This document shows, piece after piece, positions 35,483 through 45,476 of a stretch of DNA of 64,000 nucleotides. Numbering within the stretch: the stretch's first letter is position 1; every line of letters starts with the position of its first letter. Below the pieces are notes generated by a model, which saw only the letters and a program-made list of their open reading frames with translations, was not told where the DNA came from and made no database searches. The DNA is taken from positions 1,116,001 to 1,180,000 of the forward strand of contig NZ_JARUQS010000001.1 in assembly GCF_029767755.1 (NCBI RefSeq). Reading direction: 5' to 3'. Source of the DNA: Thiomicrorhabdus sp. zzn3. GTDB taxonomy: Bacteria > Pseudomonadota > Gammaproteobacteria > Thiomicrospirales > Thiomicrospiraceae. Position numbers and translations under genes: made by a program.

Positions 35483-36850
35483 ATGAAATTTACCGAACTT
35501 GGCTTAAATGCCCACATCACCAAAGCTGTCAGTAACACTGGCTACACCACCCCTACTCCAATCCAGGCCCAGGCGATCCCTGCTATTCTGGATGGCCATG
35601 ACCTCATGGCAGCCGCGCAGACAGGCACCGGCAAAACCGCGGCTTTTACCCTGCCATTGCTCGAAAGACTCTCGCAAGGCCGCAAAGCCAAATCCAATCA
35701 GGCCCGCGCCCTCATCCTCACACCAACGCGAGAGCTTGCCCTTCAAGTGAGTGAGAGTGTTGAAACCTATGGTCAAGAGCTGTCTTTAAGTTCCACCGTT
35801 GTTTACGGCGGCGTCAAAATCAATCCGCAAATGATGCGCCTGCGCAAAGGCGTCGACATACTGGTGGCTACGCCTGGCAGATTGCTTGATCTTTATCAGC
35901 AAAACGCCGTGCGCTTTGATCACCTGGAAATGCTTGTGCTGGATGAAGCTGATCGCATGTTGGATATGGGCTTTATTCGCGACATCAAAAAAATTCTGAC
36001 ATTACTGCCTAAACAGCGCCAGAACCTGCTGTTCTCGGCCACCTTTTCCAACGAGATTCGTGAACTGGCCAAAGGGCTGGTGCATAACCCGGTGGAAATT
36101 TCGGTCACGCCCAAAAACTCCACCGCTGAAACCGTAAAACAGAAAATCTATCCGGTCGATAAAGCGCAAAAAACCAAATTACTGATTCAACTGATGAAAG
36201 ACCAGGCCTGGTATCAGGTGCTCGTTTTCACCCGAACCAAGCATGGCGCCAACCGGCTTGCTACCCAATTAGACAAAAGCGGCATTAAGGCGAGCGCGAT
36301 TCATGGCAACAAAAGCCAAAACGCCCGGGTGCGCGCCTTGAATGAATTTAAAGGCAATAAACTGCAAGTGCTGGTGGCCACGGACATCGCCGCACGCGGC
36401 ATTGATATCGACCAGCTGCCTCACGTGGTCAATTTCGATCTGCCGCACGTGTCCGAAGACTATGTTCACCGCATCGGCCGCACAGGACGTGCCGGAGAAA
36501 GCGGCGAAGCCGTGTCACTGGTGTGTGCTGAAGAATTCAAAGAGCTGGTCAGTATTGAGAATCTGATTAATCAGATTCTGCCAAGAGAGATCGTTGCAGG
36601 CTTTGAACCGCACAACCCTTTAGGCGAATCCAAACTCGGTCTGAAAAAAAAGAAACCGAAAAAGCCTAAAAAGCCGAAAGTATTTGCAGAAAAGTCGGCT
36701 GAACAAAAGGCCACTGCAAAAGAAAACACTGAAAAGCCTGCCAACAAGCGGCCGCCACGCCATCGCCAAAAACCACCAGGACACCCCCCTCGTAGACGAA
36801 GCCGAAAACTGCAGACTTCAGGCCGTGATAACAGCAATCGTCAAAACTAG
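35483..36850 (+). CDS. rhlE: DEAD-box RNA helicase RhlE
   Basis: A 455-residue DEAD-box helicase with Q motif ([14 protein letters not shown]), motif [10 protein letters not shown], motif II DEAD ([13 protein letters not shown]), motif III SAT, and motif [12 protein letters not shown]. The C-terminal 75 residues are Lys/Pro/Arg-rich ([12 protein letters not shown] and [10 protein letters not shown]), typical of RhlE. It remodels RNA in ribosome assembly and RNA decay. An imperfect hairpin terminator follows. It carries one in-frame CAGGCCTG octamer. Confidence 0.93.
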   Translation: MKFTELGLNAHITKAVSNTGYTTPTPIQAQAIPAILDGHDLMAAAQTGTGKTAAFTLPLLERLSQGRKAKSNQARALILTPTRELALQVSESVETYGQELSLSSTVVYGGVKINPQMMRLRKGVDILVATPGRLLDLYQQNAVRFDHLEMLVLDEADRMLDMGFIRDIKKILTLLPKQRQNLLFSATFSNEIRELAKGLVHNPVEISVTPKNSTAETVKQKIYPVDKAQKTKLLIQLMKDQAWYQVLVFTRTKHGANRLATQLDKSGIKASAIHGNKSQNARVRALNEFKGNKLQVLVATDIAARGIDIDQLPHVVNFDLPHVSEDYVHRIGRTGRAGESGEAVSLVCAEEFKELVSIENLINQILPREIVAGFEPHNPLGESKLGLKKKKPKKPKKPKVFAEKSAEQKATAKENTEKPANKRPPRHRQKPPGHPPRRRSRKLQTSGRDNSNRQN

Positions 36851-36858
36851 ATAGTCCA

Positions 36859-36890
36859 ACCAGGTTATGGAGCTCATTCCACAACCTGGC
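36859..36890 (+). terminator. Hairpin downstream of rhlE
   Basis: Stem CCAGGTT (36860-36866) / AACCTGG (36883-36889) continued by TGGA/TCCA inside. There is no U-run, so termination would be weak or Rho-assisted. Confidence 0.5.
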
Positions 36891-37054
36891 GTATGCCTGT
36901 CCATTCAACCCTCTCGACCCTATTGATAAATAGAGCATTTTTCTTATAAAAATCAGCGTAAGATGGATAAACCTCAACCTTATGATTAGAATGGAAAAAT
37001 GTTCGTACTATCTCAATAGTGCCCCAGACTTCCCCATGAAGAAGGAGACAGCCC

Positions 37055-38131
37055 ATGCCAACCGAGACGACTCCCCTATTTCAACCCGTAAAACTGGGTG
37101 ATCTATCCATTCCGAACCGCTTTGTTATGGCACCGCTCACACGCTGCCGAGCTCTCCATCACCTTCCCAATGAGCTGATGGCAGAATACTACTCACAACG
37201 GGCAAGCGCCGGATTGATCATCAGTGAATGCACCATGGTCACACCGCAAACCTCAGCATTTGGCAACGATCCCGGCATTTACAGCCAGGAACAGATTGAC
37301 GGCTGGAAAAAGACAACCGAAGCGGTTCACAACGCAGGGGGACGAATATTCTTGCAAATCTGGCATGCTGGCCGAGCCGCGCATCCTCTGCTCAATAACG
37401 GTAAAGATGCGGTCAGCGCAAGCGCGATTGCCATTGAAGGTGAAACACACACACCAGAAGGCAAAAAACCCTACACCGTCCCCCATGAACTGACCCAAGA
37501 AGAGATTTCCAGTATTGTGGAAGATTTTCGTAGAGCCGCTGCCAACGCCATTGCTGCGGGCTTTGACGGGATTGAAGTCCACGGAGCCAATGGTTATCTC
37601 ATTGACCAGTTTCTGCGAGACGGTTCCAACCAGCGCACTGACGAATACGGCGGTTCTTTAGCAAACCGGGCGCGCTTCCTGACCGAGATCCTAACGGCTG
37701 TCACCAATGAAATCGGCAGCCAACGCGTCGGCCTTCGCCTGTCGCCACTCAACAGCTTTAATGATATGAAAGACAGCGATCCGGAAAGTTGGATCCGCTA
37801 TCTGGCAGAGCATTTGAATCAGTTTGATCTAGCCTACCTTCATGTAATGCGCGCCGATTTCTTCGGCATACAACAAGCGGATGTCATTCCCATTGCCCGT
37901 GAGCACTACAAAGGGCATTTGATGGTAAACATGGGGTATTCTCCGGAAGAAGCCGCTCAAGTCATCGCCAATAATATGGCCGATTCAGTGGCATTCGGCA
38001 CTGGATTCCTGGCCAATCCGGACCTGCCGGCAAAAGTCAAAGCAGGAGCCGAACTAAATGAGCCCGATCCTGATACGTTCTATACATCAGGACCCGAAGG
38101 CTATACCGACTACCCATTTATGGAACTTTAA
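37055..38131 (+). CDS. nemA: Old Yellow Enzyme-family alkene reductase
   Basis: A 358-residue FMN flavoprotein with the OYE marks: NRFVMAPLTRCRA, LQIWHAGRAAHP, DGIEVHGANGYLIDQFLRDGSNQRTDEYGGS and late VAFGTGFLANPDLP. The active-site pair in EVHGAN (His/Asn) is intact. Such enzymes reduce activated alkenes, nitrate esters and maleimides. A GGAG site lies 8 nt upstream. It stands alone, with a terminator shared with the next gene. Confidence 0.88.
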   Translation: MPTETTPLFQPVKLGDLSIPNRFVMAPLTRCRALHHLPNELMAEYYSQRASAGLIISECTMVTPQTSAFGNDPGIYSQEQIDGWKKTTEAVHNAGGRIFLQIWHAGRAAHPLLNNGKDAVSASAIAIEGETHTPEGKKPYTVPHELTQEEISSIVEDFRRAAANAIAAGFDGIEVHGANGYLIDQFLRDGSNQRTDEYGGSLANRARFLTEILTAVTNEIGSQRVGLRLSPLNSFNDMKDSDPESWIRYLAEHLNQFDLAYLHVMRADFFGIQQADVIPIAREHYKGHLMVNMGYSPEEAAQVIANNMADSVAFGTGFLANPDLPAKVKAGAELNEPDPDTFYTSGPEGYTDYPFMEL

Positions 38132-38141
38132 TCAAAAATAA

Positions 38142-38174
38142 AGGCAGACGGATCAAACCGTCGAAAACCTGCCT
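38142..38174 (+). other. Nested hairpin after the OYE gene
   Basis: Outer stem AGGCAG/CTGCCT around inner ACGG/CCGT, just past the nemA stop. It may help termination or protect the 3' end. Confidence 0.4.
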
Positions 38175-38208
38175 CGTCAATAACGCTTAAATCCAACTAA
38201 GCTTATAA

Positions 38209-38236
38209 AAAACCCACGTTTTTGGGCGTGGGTTTT
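38209..38236. terminator. Bidirectional terminator
   Basis: Perfect 10-bp stem AAAACCCACG (38209-38218) / CGTGGGTTTT (38227-38236) between the convergent OYE and membrane-protein genes. Confidence 0.85.
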
Positions 38237-38251
38237 CAATAATAGGCCGGT

Positions 38252-38713
38252 TTATTTGTCTCCCTCAACGCTGAGGCTTAATTTTTGGTAAATACCCAAT
38301 GCTACAATCGAAATTGAGGAAACAAAAATAAGGGCCGCAGGATAGAGCAAAAGCTCCAAATTCTCTGTCCCCGCCTTAAATATGTAGACCAGCCCTTCAA
38401 TACTCACCGCAATTGAAATGATGACGATGATTTTGGTGACCGTCTTACGCGCTTCTTTAGGGTCACGAAGCTCTTTGTCTTGAAACACTTCTTCTTCAAT
38501 CATGTATTGCGCAACATCAATGATTGCAGCCGCAATAATAATAGCGCCGACAGACTGCAGTATTAACGGTATAAAGGCTTCCTTGCTCTCAAACATAAGG
38601 TTTGAAAAAATCTCATAAACCGACCAGCCAATGGTCACCAACGCTATTAATATGAGTATTAAAGCGGCTAAAAAATGAATGGCCGTTAGAAATTTATTAC
38701 TGATATTTTCCAT
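38252..38713 (-). CDS. Uncharacterised four-TM membrane protein
   Basis: A 153-residue protein with four membrane segments (about 10-31, 50-70, 92-110 and 122-143) and a charged loop (YMIEEEVFQDKELRDPKEARKT) between the second and third. I recognise no family. The ATG at 38713 is chosen because AAGAAGG is correctly spaced from it rather than from the ATG at 38719. It lies downstream of lpdA but is separated by a terminator. Confidence 0.6.
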   Translation of the reverse strand: MENISNKFLTAIHFLAALILILIALVTIGWSVYEIFSNLMFESKEAFIPLILQSVGAIIIAAAIIDVAQYMIEEEVFQDKELRDPKEARKTVTKIIVIISIAVSIEGLVYIFKAGTENLELLLYPAALIFVSSISIVALGIYQKLSLSVEGDK

Positions 38714-38850
38714 GTTCATCCTTCTTCATTATGATGAGTTTTCGCATAACAATAGGGGTGAGGGAGAATGAATATCCAAACCATAGTCTTGCATATCCAG
38801 ACTCATCTTAATGACCGCTAAGAACATCAGAACGGTATCTTTAAAATAAA

Positions 38851-38886
38851 AAACCCGCGTTCTAAGCCAACACTTAGCGCGGGTTT
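38851..38886 (-). terminator. Terminator of the aceF-lpdA unit
   Basis: Stem AAACCCGCG (38851-38859) / CGCGGGTTT (38878-38886) continued by CTAAG/CTTAG. An A-rich tract on the left reads as a U-run on the minus strand. Confidence 0.88.
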
Positions 38887-38913
38887 CATTTAAGCAAAAA
38901 CAAGTAATGATTA

Positions 38914-40686
38914 CTATTTTTTCTTCTTCGGAGGCATCAGGTCAGTAATCGTCCCTTCGGCCATCTCTGCGGCGAAGCAGATGGTTTCCGATAACGTTGG
39001 GTGAGGATGGATGGTCAGACCGATGTCTTGCATATCCGCGCCCATTTCAATCGCCAGCATGGCTTCAGCTACCAATTCACCGGCGTTTGGCCCGACAATA
39101 CCGCAACCTAGCAGACGATGGGTTTCAGCACAGAACAACGCTTTGGTCATCCCTTCGTCACGTCCCAAACTCAAGCTGCGTCCGGAAGCGGCCCATGGGA
39201 AAGCGCCTTTCTCGTACGCCACACCTTCGGCTTTAAGCTGTTCTTCCGTTTTACCGGCCCAAGCCACTTCCGGATCGGTATAAGCCACCGATGGAATGCC
39301 CATTGGGGTAAACGCGGATGGCATGCCGTTAATGACTTCTGCCGCCACTTTCCCTTCGTGAACCGCTTTGTGCGCCAGCATTGGCTGCCCCACGATGTCA
39401 CCGATGGCGTAGATGTGATCGACATTGGTTTTCTGACGTTCGTCGACTTCAATGAAGCCCCAGTCGTTAACGATGACACCGGCCTTTTCAGCGTCGATCA
39501 GTTTACCGTTTGGCGTACGCCCTACCGCGACCAAAATACGGTCGAAGGTATCGGTTTCCGGGCAGTCTTTGCCTTCAAAGGTCACCACCAGTCCATCTTC
39601 CTTGGCTTCCACATTGGTCACCTTGGATTTCAGATAGATGTTCTCGTATTTCTTTTTGATCTTTTTCAGTAACGGCTTGGAGATGTCTTTATCCGCACCC
39701 GGAATGATGGTGTCGCCCAATTCCACCACTGTAATACTGGCACCCAGTGAATCATATACCTGCGCCATTTCCAAGCCGATGATACCACCACCGATCACCA
39801 ACATGCGCTTTGGAATCTCTTCCAGCTCAAGGGCATCGGTTGAGTCCATGACGCGCGGATCGTCATGCGGAATAAACGGCAGTTTCACCACACGTGAACC
39901 GGCGGCGATAATGGCGTTGTCAAAGGAGATGGTTTTAGTCCCACCATCAGCCAACTCAACCGTTACCGTATGAGACGAGCTGAACTTACCGTAACCCTGC
40001 ACCACTTCAACTTTACGCGCTTTGGCCAGGCCTGCCAGACCGCCGGTCAGTTTACCGATTACAGAATCTTTGTAGGCACGCATTTTGTTGACGTCAATTT
40101 CCGGCTCTTGGAAAGTGATACCGTGCGCCCCCATTTCACGGGTTTCGTTCAATACCACCGACATGTGCAACAACGCTTTAGACGGAATACAGCCGACGTT
40201 CAAGCACACCCCACCGATGTTTTCATAACGCTCGATCATGACCACTTTTTTGCCCAAATCCGCCGCACGGAAAGCGGCCGTATAACCACCAGGACCGGAG
40301 CCCAAAACCAACACTTCACAGTGCATGTCGGCTTCAATCCCTTCCGCCGAAACGGCTTTTGGGGCGTCAACCGCTTTCTCATCTTCAGCCGGAGCGGCAG
40401 TGGCGGCCACGCTTTCTTCCACATTGGCACTGACGGATTCGACATCGGCAATTTCCATGCTGCCGACGATCGTCCCTTCAGAAACCTTATCACCGATAGC
40501 AATGTTCATCGCTACAATTTTACCAGCGTGCGGCGCTGGAATTTCCATGGTCGCTTTGTCCGATTCCAACGTCAAAATGGAGTCGTCCTGAATCACTTCG
40601 TCACCGGCGTTCACCAACACTTCGATGACGTCTACTTCGGCGAAATCGCCAATATCAGGAATTTTGATATCTACAATACTGCTCAT
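38914..40686 (-). CDS. lpdA: Dihydrolipoyl dehydrogenase (E3) with N-terminal lipoyl domain
   Basis: A 590-residue E3. Residues 1-78 form a lipoyl domain (lipoyl Lys in TLESDKATMEI), then an Ala/Glu-rich linker to about 125, the FAD motif VLGSGPGGYTAAFRAADLGKK, the redox disulfide GGVCLNVGCIPSK, an NAD domain (VIGGGIIGLEMAQ) and the C-terminal HPHPTLSE base motif. It regenerates oxidised lipoamide for PDH. Lipoylated E3s of this type occur in several Proteobacteria. It follows aceF by 15 bp; the protein ends in a Lys run. The sequence around its stop codon recurs at 35117. Confidence 0.96.
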   Translation of the reverse strand: MSSIVDIKIPDIGDFAEVDVIEVLVNAGDEVIQDDSILTLESDKATMEIPAPHAGKIVAMNIAIGDKVSEGTIVGSMEIADVESVSANVEESVAATAAPAEDEKAVDAPKAVSAEGIEADMHCEVLVLGSGPGGYTAAFRAADLGKKVVMIERYENIGGVCLNVGCIPSKALLHMSVVLNETREMGAHGITFQEPEIDVNKMRAYKDSVIGKLTGGLAGLAKARKVEVVQGYGKFSSSHTVTVELADGGTKTISFDNAIIAAGSRVVKLPFIPHDDPRVMDSTDALELEEIPKRMLVIGGGIIGLEMAQVYDSLGASITVVELGDTIIPGADKDISKPLLKKIKKKYENIYLKSKVTNVEAKEDGLVVTFEGKDCPETDTFDRILVAVGRTPNGKLIDAEKAGVIVNDWGFIEVDERQKTNVDHIYAIGDIVGQPMLAHKAVHEGKVAAEVINGMPSAFTPMGIPSVAYTDPEVAWAGKTEEQLKAEGVAYEKGAFPWAASGRSLSLGRDEGMTKALFCAETHRLLGCGIVGPNAGELVAEAMLAIEMGADMQDIGLTIHPHPTLSETICFAAEMAEGTITDLMPPKKKK

Positions 40687-40701
40687 TGATACGACTCCGG
40701 A

Positions 40702-42027
40702 TTACAGCAACAATTGACGCAAGTCAGTCAGGTATTGACCAACCGTGGTGGTGAATCGAACCCCTTCAGCCCCGTCGATCACGCGGTGATCGTATGAAAC
40801 GCTGAATGGCATAATCAGGCGCGGCACAAACTCGTTTCCGTTCCAGACTGGCTGCATTTTCGCTTTGGATAAGCCCATAATCGCCACCTCTGGCGCATTG
40901 ACGATTGGCGTAAATTGCGTGCCGCCGATCCCGCCCAAGCTGGAAATCGTGAAGGTACCGCCGGACATATCCTTAGGCCCCAACTTGCCATCACGCGCTT
41001 TGGCGGAAATTTCCATCAATTCGCGAGACAGTTCAAAAATGCCTTTTTGATCGACGTCACGCACCACCGGCACCACCAGACCGTTTGGCGTATCGACGGC
41101 AATACCCAGGTTGTAGTAGGATTTTTTGATCAGCGATTGCGCATCGGGACTCAAAGAAGCGTTGAAGCTTGGGAAGTCTTGCAACGCTTTGACCACCGCC
41201 TTCATCACGAAGACCAGCGGCGTCAGTTTTACTCCCTGCTTCTCGGCATTGGCTTTCATCTCTTTACGGAACTGATCCATCTCGGTGATGTCGCACTCGT
41301 CGAACTGGGTGACATGAGGAACGTTCAACCAGCTGGTATGCAGGTGCTTACCGGAAATCTTCTTGATACGGCCCAGCTCTTCGGTTTCGGTTTCACCGAA
41401 CTGGCTAAAGTCGATTTGCGGCATTGGTGGAATGCCCATGCCACCCTGTGCTCCGGACGCGCCCGGCGCCGCTGCTTGACCTTGCATCACCGATTTAATA
41501 AAGGCTTCCACGTCGGTTTGCTGGATACGTCCTTTTGGCCCAGTACCGGAAACCGCCGTCAAATCGGCACCTAATTTACGTGCAAAGGCACGTACAGATG
41601 GAGAAGCGTGGAACGCAGCCCCCATAGGCTGCTTATTGATTGGTTTTTGTTCTGCTGGCGCCGCCGCAGGCTGAGGAGCCGGAGCAGTAGGTGCTTCCGC
41701 TTTTGGAGCAGGCGCTGCAACCGGTGCCGGCTTCTCTTCTGCCGATTTTTCTTCCGCTGGTGTTTCGGCTTTTGCAGCCGCGGCTTCACCAGCAACCTCA
41801 ATGTCGCACACATAAGTGCCTTCGGAGACGCTGTCGCCAACCGAAATCGCCATTTTGGTAATGGTTCCGTTCACCGGCGACGGGATTTCCATCGTCGCTT
41901 TATCGGATTCCAAGGTCAGAATAGAATCGTCTTCACTAACCGTATCGCCTTCTCCCACCAATACTTCGATGACATCGACCGAATCGAAATCCCCGATGTC
42001 TGGGATATGAAATTGCATTGTTGCCAT
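40702..42027 (-). CDS. aceF: Dihydrolipoamide acetyltransferase (PDH E2)
   Basis: A 441-residue E2 with one lipoyl domain (residues 1-75, Lys in TLESDKATMEIPSP), an Ala/Pro/Glu linker, a peripheral subunit-binding domain (SPSVRAFARKLGADLTAVSGTGPKGRI) and the catalytic domain with SVSYDHRVIDGAEG. The single lipoyl domain is fewer than the three of E. coli. The chosen ATG (42027) has AAGGAA nine nt upstream; the frame reaches 42048. A hairpin terminator separates it from aceE, so it may have its own promoter in the 137-bp gap. Confidence 0.96.
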   Translation of the reverse strand: MATMQFHIPDIGDFDSVDVIEVLVGEGDTVSEDDSILTLESDKATMEIPSPVNGTITKMAISVGDSVSEGTYVCDIEVAGEAAAAKAETPAEEKSAEEKPAPVAAPAPKAEAPTAPAPQPAAAPAEQKPINKQPMGAAFHASPSVRAFARKLGADLTAVSGTGPKGRIQQTDVEAFIKSVMQGQAAAPGASGAQGGMGIPPMPQIDFSQFGETETEELGRIKKISGKHLHTSWLNVPHVTQFDECDITEMDQFRKEMKANAEKQGVKLTPLVFVMKAVVKALQDFPSFNASLSPDAQSLIKKSYYNLGIAVDTPNGLVVPVVRDVDQKGIFELSRELMEISAKARDGKLGPKDMSGGTFTISSLGGIGGTQFTPIVNAPEVAIMGLSKAKMQPVWNGNEFVPRLIMPFSVSYDHRVIDGAEGVRFTTTVGQYLTDLRQLLL

Positions 42028-42084
42028 AGTAAGAATTCCTTTTATCAACGCACCGACGTGGTTTAGGTTAAGTTGTCAGTGCTT

Positions 42085-42106
42085 GTCAGACCAGGCCTGT
42101 TGGGTT
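42085..42106 (+). repeat. CAGGCCTG motif copy in the aceE-aceF gap
   Basis: Core 42092-42099; tail TTGGGTTTT is slightly diverged. It sits between the aceE terminator and the aceF start. Confidence 0.65.
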
Positions 42107-42130
42107 TTAGGCCGGGTTTGAGTCAATACA

Positions 42131-42157
42131 AAACCGCCCGTGATCAAGACGGGCGGT
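42131..42157 (-). terminator. Terminator/attenuator after aceE
   Basis: A perfect 9-bp stem ACCGCCCGT (42133-42141) / ACGGGCGGT (42149-42157) with A-residues on the left that read as U on the minus strand. It lies inside the PDH gene cluster, 8 bp past the aceE stop. Confidence 0.88.
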
Positions 42158-42164
42158 GTGTTTA

Positions 42165-44825
42165 TTACACGTGTAACGAGAAGGCGGTTTCGCCTGAGAT
42201 GCCGTATTTTTTCATAGCATCCGTTACGACTGACACGTCAACCTTGCCTTCGTCTGCGAGTGCTTTAAGCGCAGCCACTACAATGTGATAGCTGTCCACT
42301 TCAAAGAACTTACGCAGTTGCGCACGCGTATCGGAACGACCGAAACCATCGGTTCCCAATACGTGGAATGCGCCCGGCACATATTCACGAATACGGTTCG
42401 GGTAGTCGCGAATATAATCGGTTGCTGCAATAAAAGGACCTTCTACTTGAGAAAGGACTTCAGTGACATAAGGTACTTTCGGCGTTTCGGTTGGGTTCAA
42501 CATGTTCCAACGCGTCACTTCCATACCGTCACGGCGTAGCAGGTTGAAACTTGGTGCTGCCCAAATGTCAGCGGCCACGTTCCACTCTGTTTCCAGCATT
42601 TCTGCTGCTTTAATCACTTCAGTGAAGATCGTTCCAGAACCCATCAATTGAGCGCGGGCTTTGGCTTTAGACTCCGATTTCTTAAACGGATACAGACCTT
42701 TGATGATGCCCTCTTCGACGCCTTCCGGCATCGCCGGGTGGCTGTAGTTTTCGTTCATCGCAGTGATGTAATAGAAAACGTCTTCTTTATCGTGCATCAT
42801 GCGCTTGATGCCGTCACGCATAATCACTGCCATTTCATAGGCAAATGTTGGGTCGTATGACATACAGTTCGGCACAGCGTCAAACATAATCAAGTTGTGA
42901 CCGTCCTGGTGCTGCAGCCCCTCCCCTTCAAGGGTAGTGCGTCCTGCGGTGGCCCCTAATAGGAAACCGCGTGCACGCGAGTCACCGGCGGCCCAGGCCA
43001 AGTCACCGATACGCTGAAAACCGAACATCGAGTAATAGATGTAGAATGGAATCATCGAGACGCCATAGTTGGCGTAAGCGGTCGCCGCGGATACCCATGA
43101 AGACATCGCACCGGCTTCGTTGATCCCCTCTTCCAGTACCTGGCCATTGGCCGATTCTTTGTACCACATCAACTGATCGCTATCCATTGGCTGGTATAGC
43201 TGACCGGCCGGATCGTAAATACCGACTTGACGGAACAGACCTTCCATGCCGAAGGTACGGGCTTCATCCGGAATGATCGGCACACAACGCGGCCCCAAGG
43301 TCTTGTCACGCAACAGGATCGATAGAATGCGCACAAACGCCATGGTGGTCGACATTTCGCGGTCACCCGTACCGTCAGTCAACATTTTGAACGCGTCCAT
43401 TTCAGGAACCGGAAGCGGCTCAGCGTTATCTTGGCGGCTTGGAATGTCGCCACCCAGTGCTTCACGCTTGGCTTTCAGATAAGACATGATCTCGGAGTCC
43501 TCATCCGGACGGTAGAACGGGATGTCTTTTTCCAATTGTTCGTCAGAAATCGGAATCGAGAAACGGTCACGGAAATATTTCAAACCGTGAATATCCAGCT
43601 TTTTCTGCTGGTGAGCGGTCATCGCCGCTTCACCGTATTCACCCATTCCGTAACCCTTAACGGTTTTCGCTAGGATGACCGTTGGCTGACCTTTAGTTTC
43701 GGTGGCGGCTTTATAGGCTGCATACACTTTACGTGGCGAGTGGCCACCACGTGTCAGACGGAAAATCTCATCGTCTGTCATATCGGCAACCAAAGCAGCG
43801 GTTTCTGGATACTTACCAAAGAAGTGTTCGCGAACGTAAGCACCATCTTTTGCTTTATAGGCCTGGTATTCACCATCGACCACTTCGCCCATACGCTCGA
43901 TCAGCTTACCGGTGGTGTCTTTAGCCAGCAGTTTGTCCCAACCTGAACCCCAAAGTACTTTTAGAACGTTCCAACCGGCACCGCGGAAAACACCTTCCAA
44001 CTCTTGAATGATCTTGTCATTACCACGAACCGGTCCATCGAGACGCTGCAGGTTACAGTTGACTACGTAGATCAGGTTATCCAGTTTTTCGCGCTTAGCC
44101 AGCTGAATGGCACCACGTGATTCCGGTTCATCCATCTCACCGTCACCGAGGAAAGCCCAAACCTTACGCCCTTCCGTTTTCGCCAAACCGCGGGCTTCCA
44201 TATACTTCATGAAGCGTGCTTGATAGATCGCCATCAACGGTCCTAGACCCATCGATACGGTTGGGAACTGCCAGAAGTCCGGCATCAACCAAGGATGCGG
44301 ATAAGAAGACAGACCGTTACCGTCTACTTCCTGACGGAAGTTTTTCAGTTGATCTTCAGTCAAACGCCCTTCCAGGAAGGCACGTGAATACATACCGGGT
44401 GCGGTATGGCCTTGGAAGAAGACCATATCAGCGCCTTGCTCATGATTTGGACCTTTAAAGAAGTGGTTCATCCCCACTTCATAAAGCGTACAGCTTGAAG
44501 CGTAAGAAGCAATGTGTCCCCCGACGCTGGTGGTTTTGTTAGCACGCACCACCATCGCCATCGCATTCCAGCGCAGAATAGCGCGTAACTTTTGCTCTAG
44601 CGATAAGTCACCAGGATAGTTGCTTTGCTCTTCAGGTGGAATGGTGTTGATATAAGGGGTGTTGGCTGCATAGGGAATATCGATGCCGTGAACACGGGCT
44701 TTTTCGATCAAATGCGCAATCAGGTGTTTGGCTTTTTCAGAGCCTTCATATTCGACGACGGCTTCTAACGCATCGATCCACTCTTGCGTTTCTTGTGGAT
44801 CCTGGTCAATAAACTGTTCGCTCAT
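42165..44825 (-). CDS. aceE: Pyruvate dehydrogenase E1 (homodimeric)
   Basis: An 886-residue E1 (E. coli 887). The ThDP motif begins AFLGDGEMDEPESRGA and continues to NCNLQRLDGPVRGN; also GHIASYASSCTLYEVG, and late LGTDGFGRSDTRAQLRKFFEVD. It decarboxylates pyruvate and transfers the acetyl group to lipoyl-E2. The ribosome site GAGAGGAC is well placed. The 651-bp upstream gap should hold the PDH promoter. No PdhR-type regulator is nearby. Confidence 0.98.
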   Translation of the reverse strand: MSEQFIDQDPQETQEWIDALEAVVEYEGSEKAKHLIAHLIEKARVHGIDIPYAANTPYINTIPPEEQSNYPGDLSLEQKLRAILRWNAMAMVVRANKTTSVGGHIASYASSCTLYEVGMNHFFKGPNHEQGADMVFFQGHTAPGMYSRAFLEGRLTEDQLKNFRQEVDGNGLSSYPHPWLMPDFWQFPTVSMGLGPLMAIYQARFMKYMEARGLAKTEGRKVWAFLGDGEMDEPESRGAIQLAKREKLDNLIYVVNCNLQRLDGPVRGNDKIIQELEGVFRGAGWNVLKVLWGSGWDKLLAKDTTGKLIERMGEVVDGEYQAYKAKDGAYVREHFFGKYPETAALVADMTDDEIFRLTRGGHSPRKVYAAYKAATETKGQPTVILAKTVKGYGMGEYGEAAMTAHQQKKLDIHGLKYFRDRFSIPISDEQLEKDIPFYRPDEDSEIMSYLKAKREALGGDIPSRQDNAEPLPVPEMDAFKMLTDGTGDREMSTTMAFVRILSILLRDKTLGPRCVPIIPDEARTFGMEGLFRQVGIYDPAGQLYQPMDSDQLMWYKESANGQVLEEGINEAGAMSSWVSAATAYANYGVSMIPFYIYYSMFGFQRIGDLAWAAGDSRARGFLLGATAGRTTLEGEGLQHQDGHNLIMFDAVPNCMSYDPTFAYEMAVIMRDGIKRMMHDKEDVFYYITAMNENYSHPAMPEGVEEGIIKGLYPFKKSESKAKARAQLMGSGTIFTEVIKAAEMLETEWNVAADIWAAPSFNLLRRDGMEVTRWNMLNPTETPKVPYVTEVLSQVEGPFIAATDYIRDYPNRIREYVPGAFHVLGTDGFGRSDTRAQLRKFFEVDSYHIVVAALKALADEGKVDVSVVTDAMKKYGISGETAFSLHV

Positions 44826-45476
44826 AATGTGTCCTCTCGGGTTGGTTCGAGTTCTTCAGGTGCTGGGTGGGCCTGAAGCAGAGTCAGTACAGATAGGTCG
44901 TATCGGTACCGCCAACATAATTTTTTAAACGTCTAGGGTTCCAGCTACTTAGTATTCCAAGACGCTGAACAAAGGATCAGGAATATGCTCAAAAGCATTC
45001 AGCCACTTTGCTGCACTGGCTTTTCGGGACTCAACAAGGACTCAAAAAGGCAGAATAACTGAATCACAGGGTTCATTAAAGTCGGAGCATCATACCACTT
45101 TTTTACGCATTTTTCATTCAATGCAACGGTAACTAAAGCCTCTCGCAGAGACAAATACGCTAAGCTCTTGAAAGCGCAAACAAAGCGGCCACAGGATATT
45201 TTGAAATCTTTTAAGCTTCCTGTTTATCGCAATGTCATGAACAATTACACTGAATGCTTAAGCAAATAACAGAATTTCACTTTGAAAATCATAAGCGTAG
45301 AATCAAAACCAAGGGTGAATGATTATCTTTTATTAAGCAACCAAAAGCGATAACCTTTGTAGGACGACAAACGGGCGCTGTTTCAATGCGTTCCTCTATC
45401 GCTTCTATTCATCCTTGGGCACGGACGCAGCGCCCATTTGCTCTTAGGATGTGTTCGACGCATCAAGGAGTCAGGC
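44826..45476. other. 651-bp noncoding region between aceE and the ComEA-like gene
   Basis: No supported gene or motif copy. The aceE-proximal part presumably holds the PDH promoter. The right part contains an inverted repeat GGGCGCTG (45373-45380) / CAGCGCCC (45428-45435) about 40 bp before the next start. Confidence 0.5.
45373..45435 (+). promoter_or_regulatory. Leader inverted repeat before the ComEA-like gene
   Basis: An 8-bp perfect inverted repeat, GGGCGCTG / CAGCGCCC, with a 47-nt loop, ending 41 nt before the ATG. It could fold in the mRNA leader or bind a regulator. Function is unknown. Confidence 0.4.

Noticed and set aside
39970-40689. 239-codon frame antisense to lpdA
   Set aside because: Fully inside lpdA and rich in residues expected from a mirrored frame; no support as a gene.
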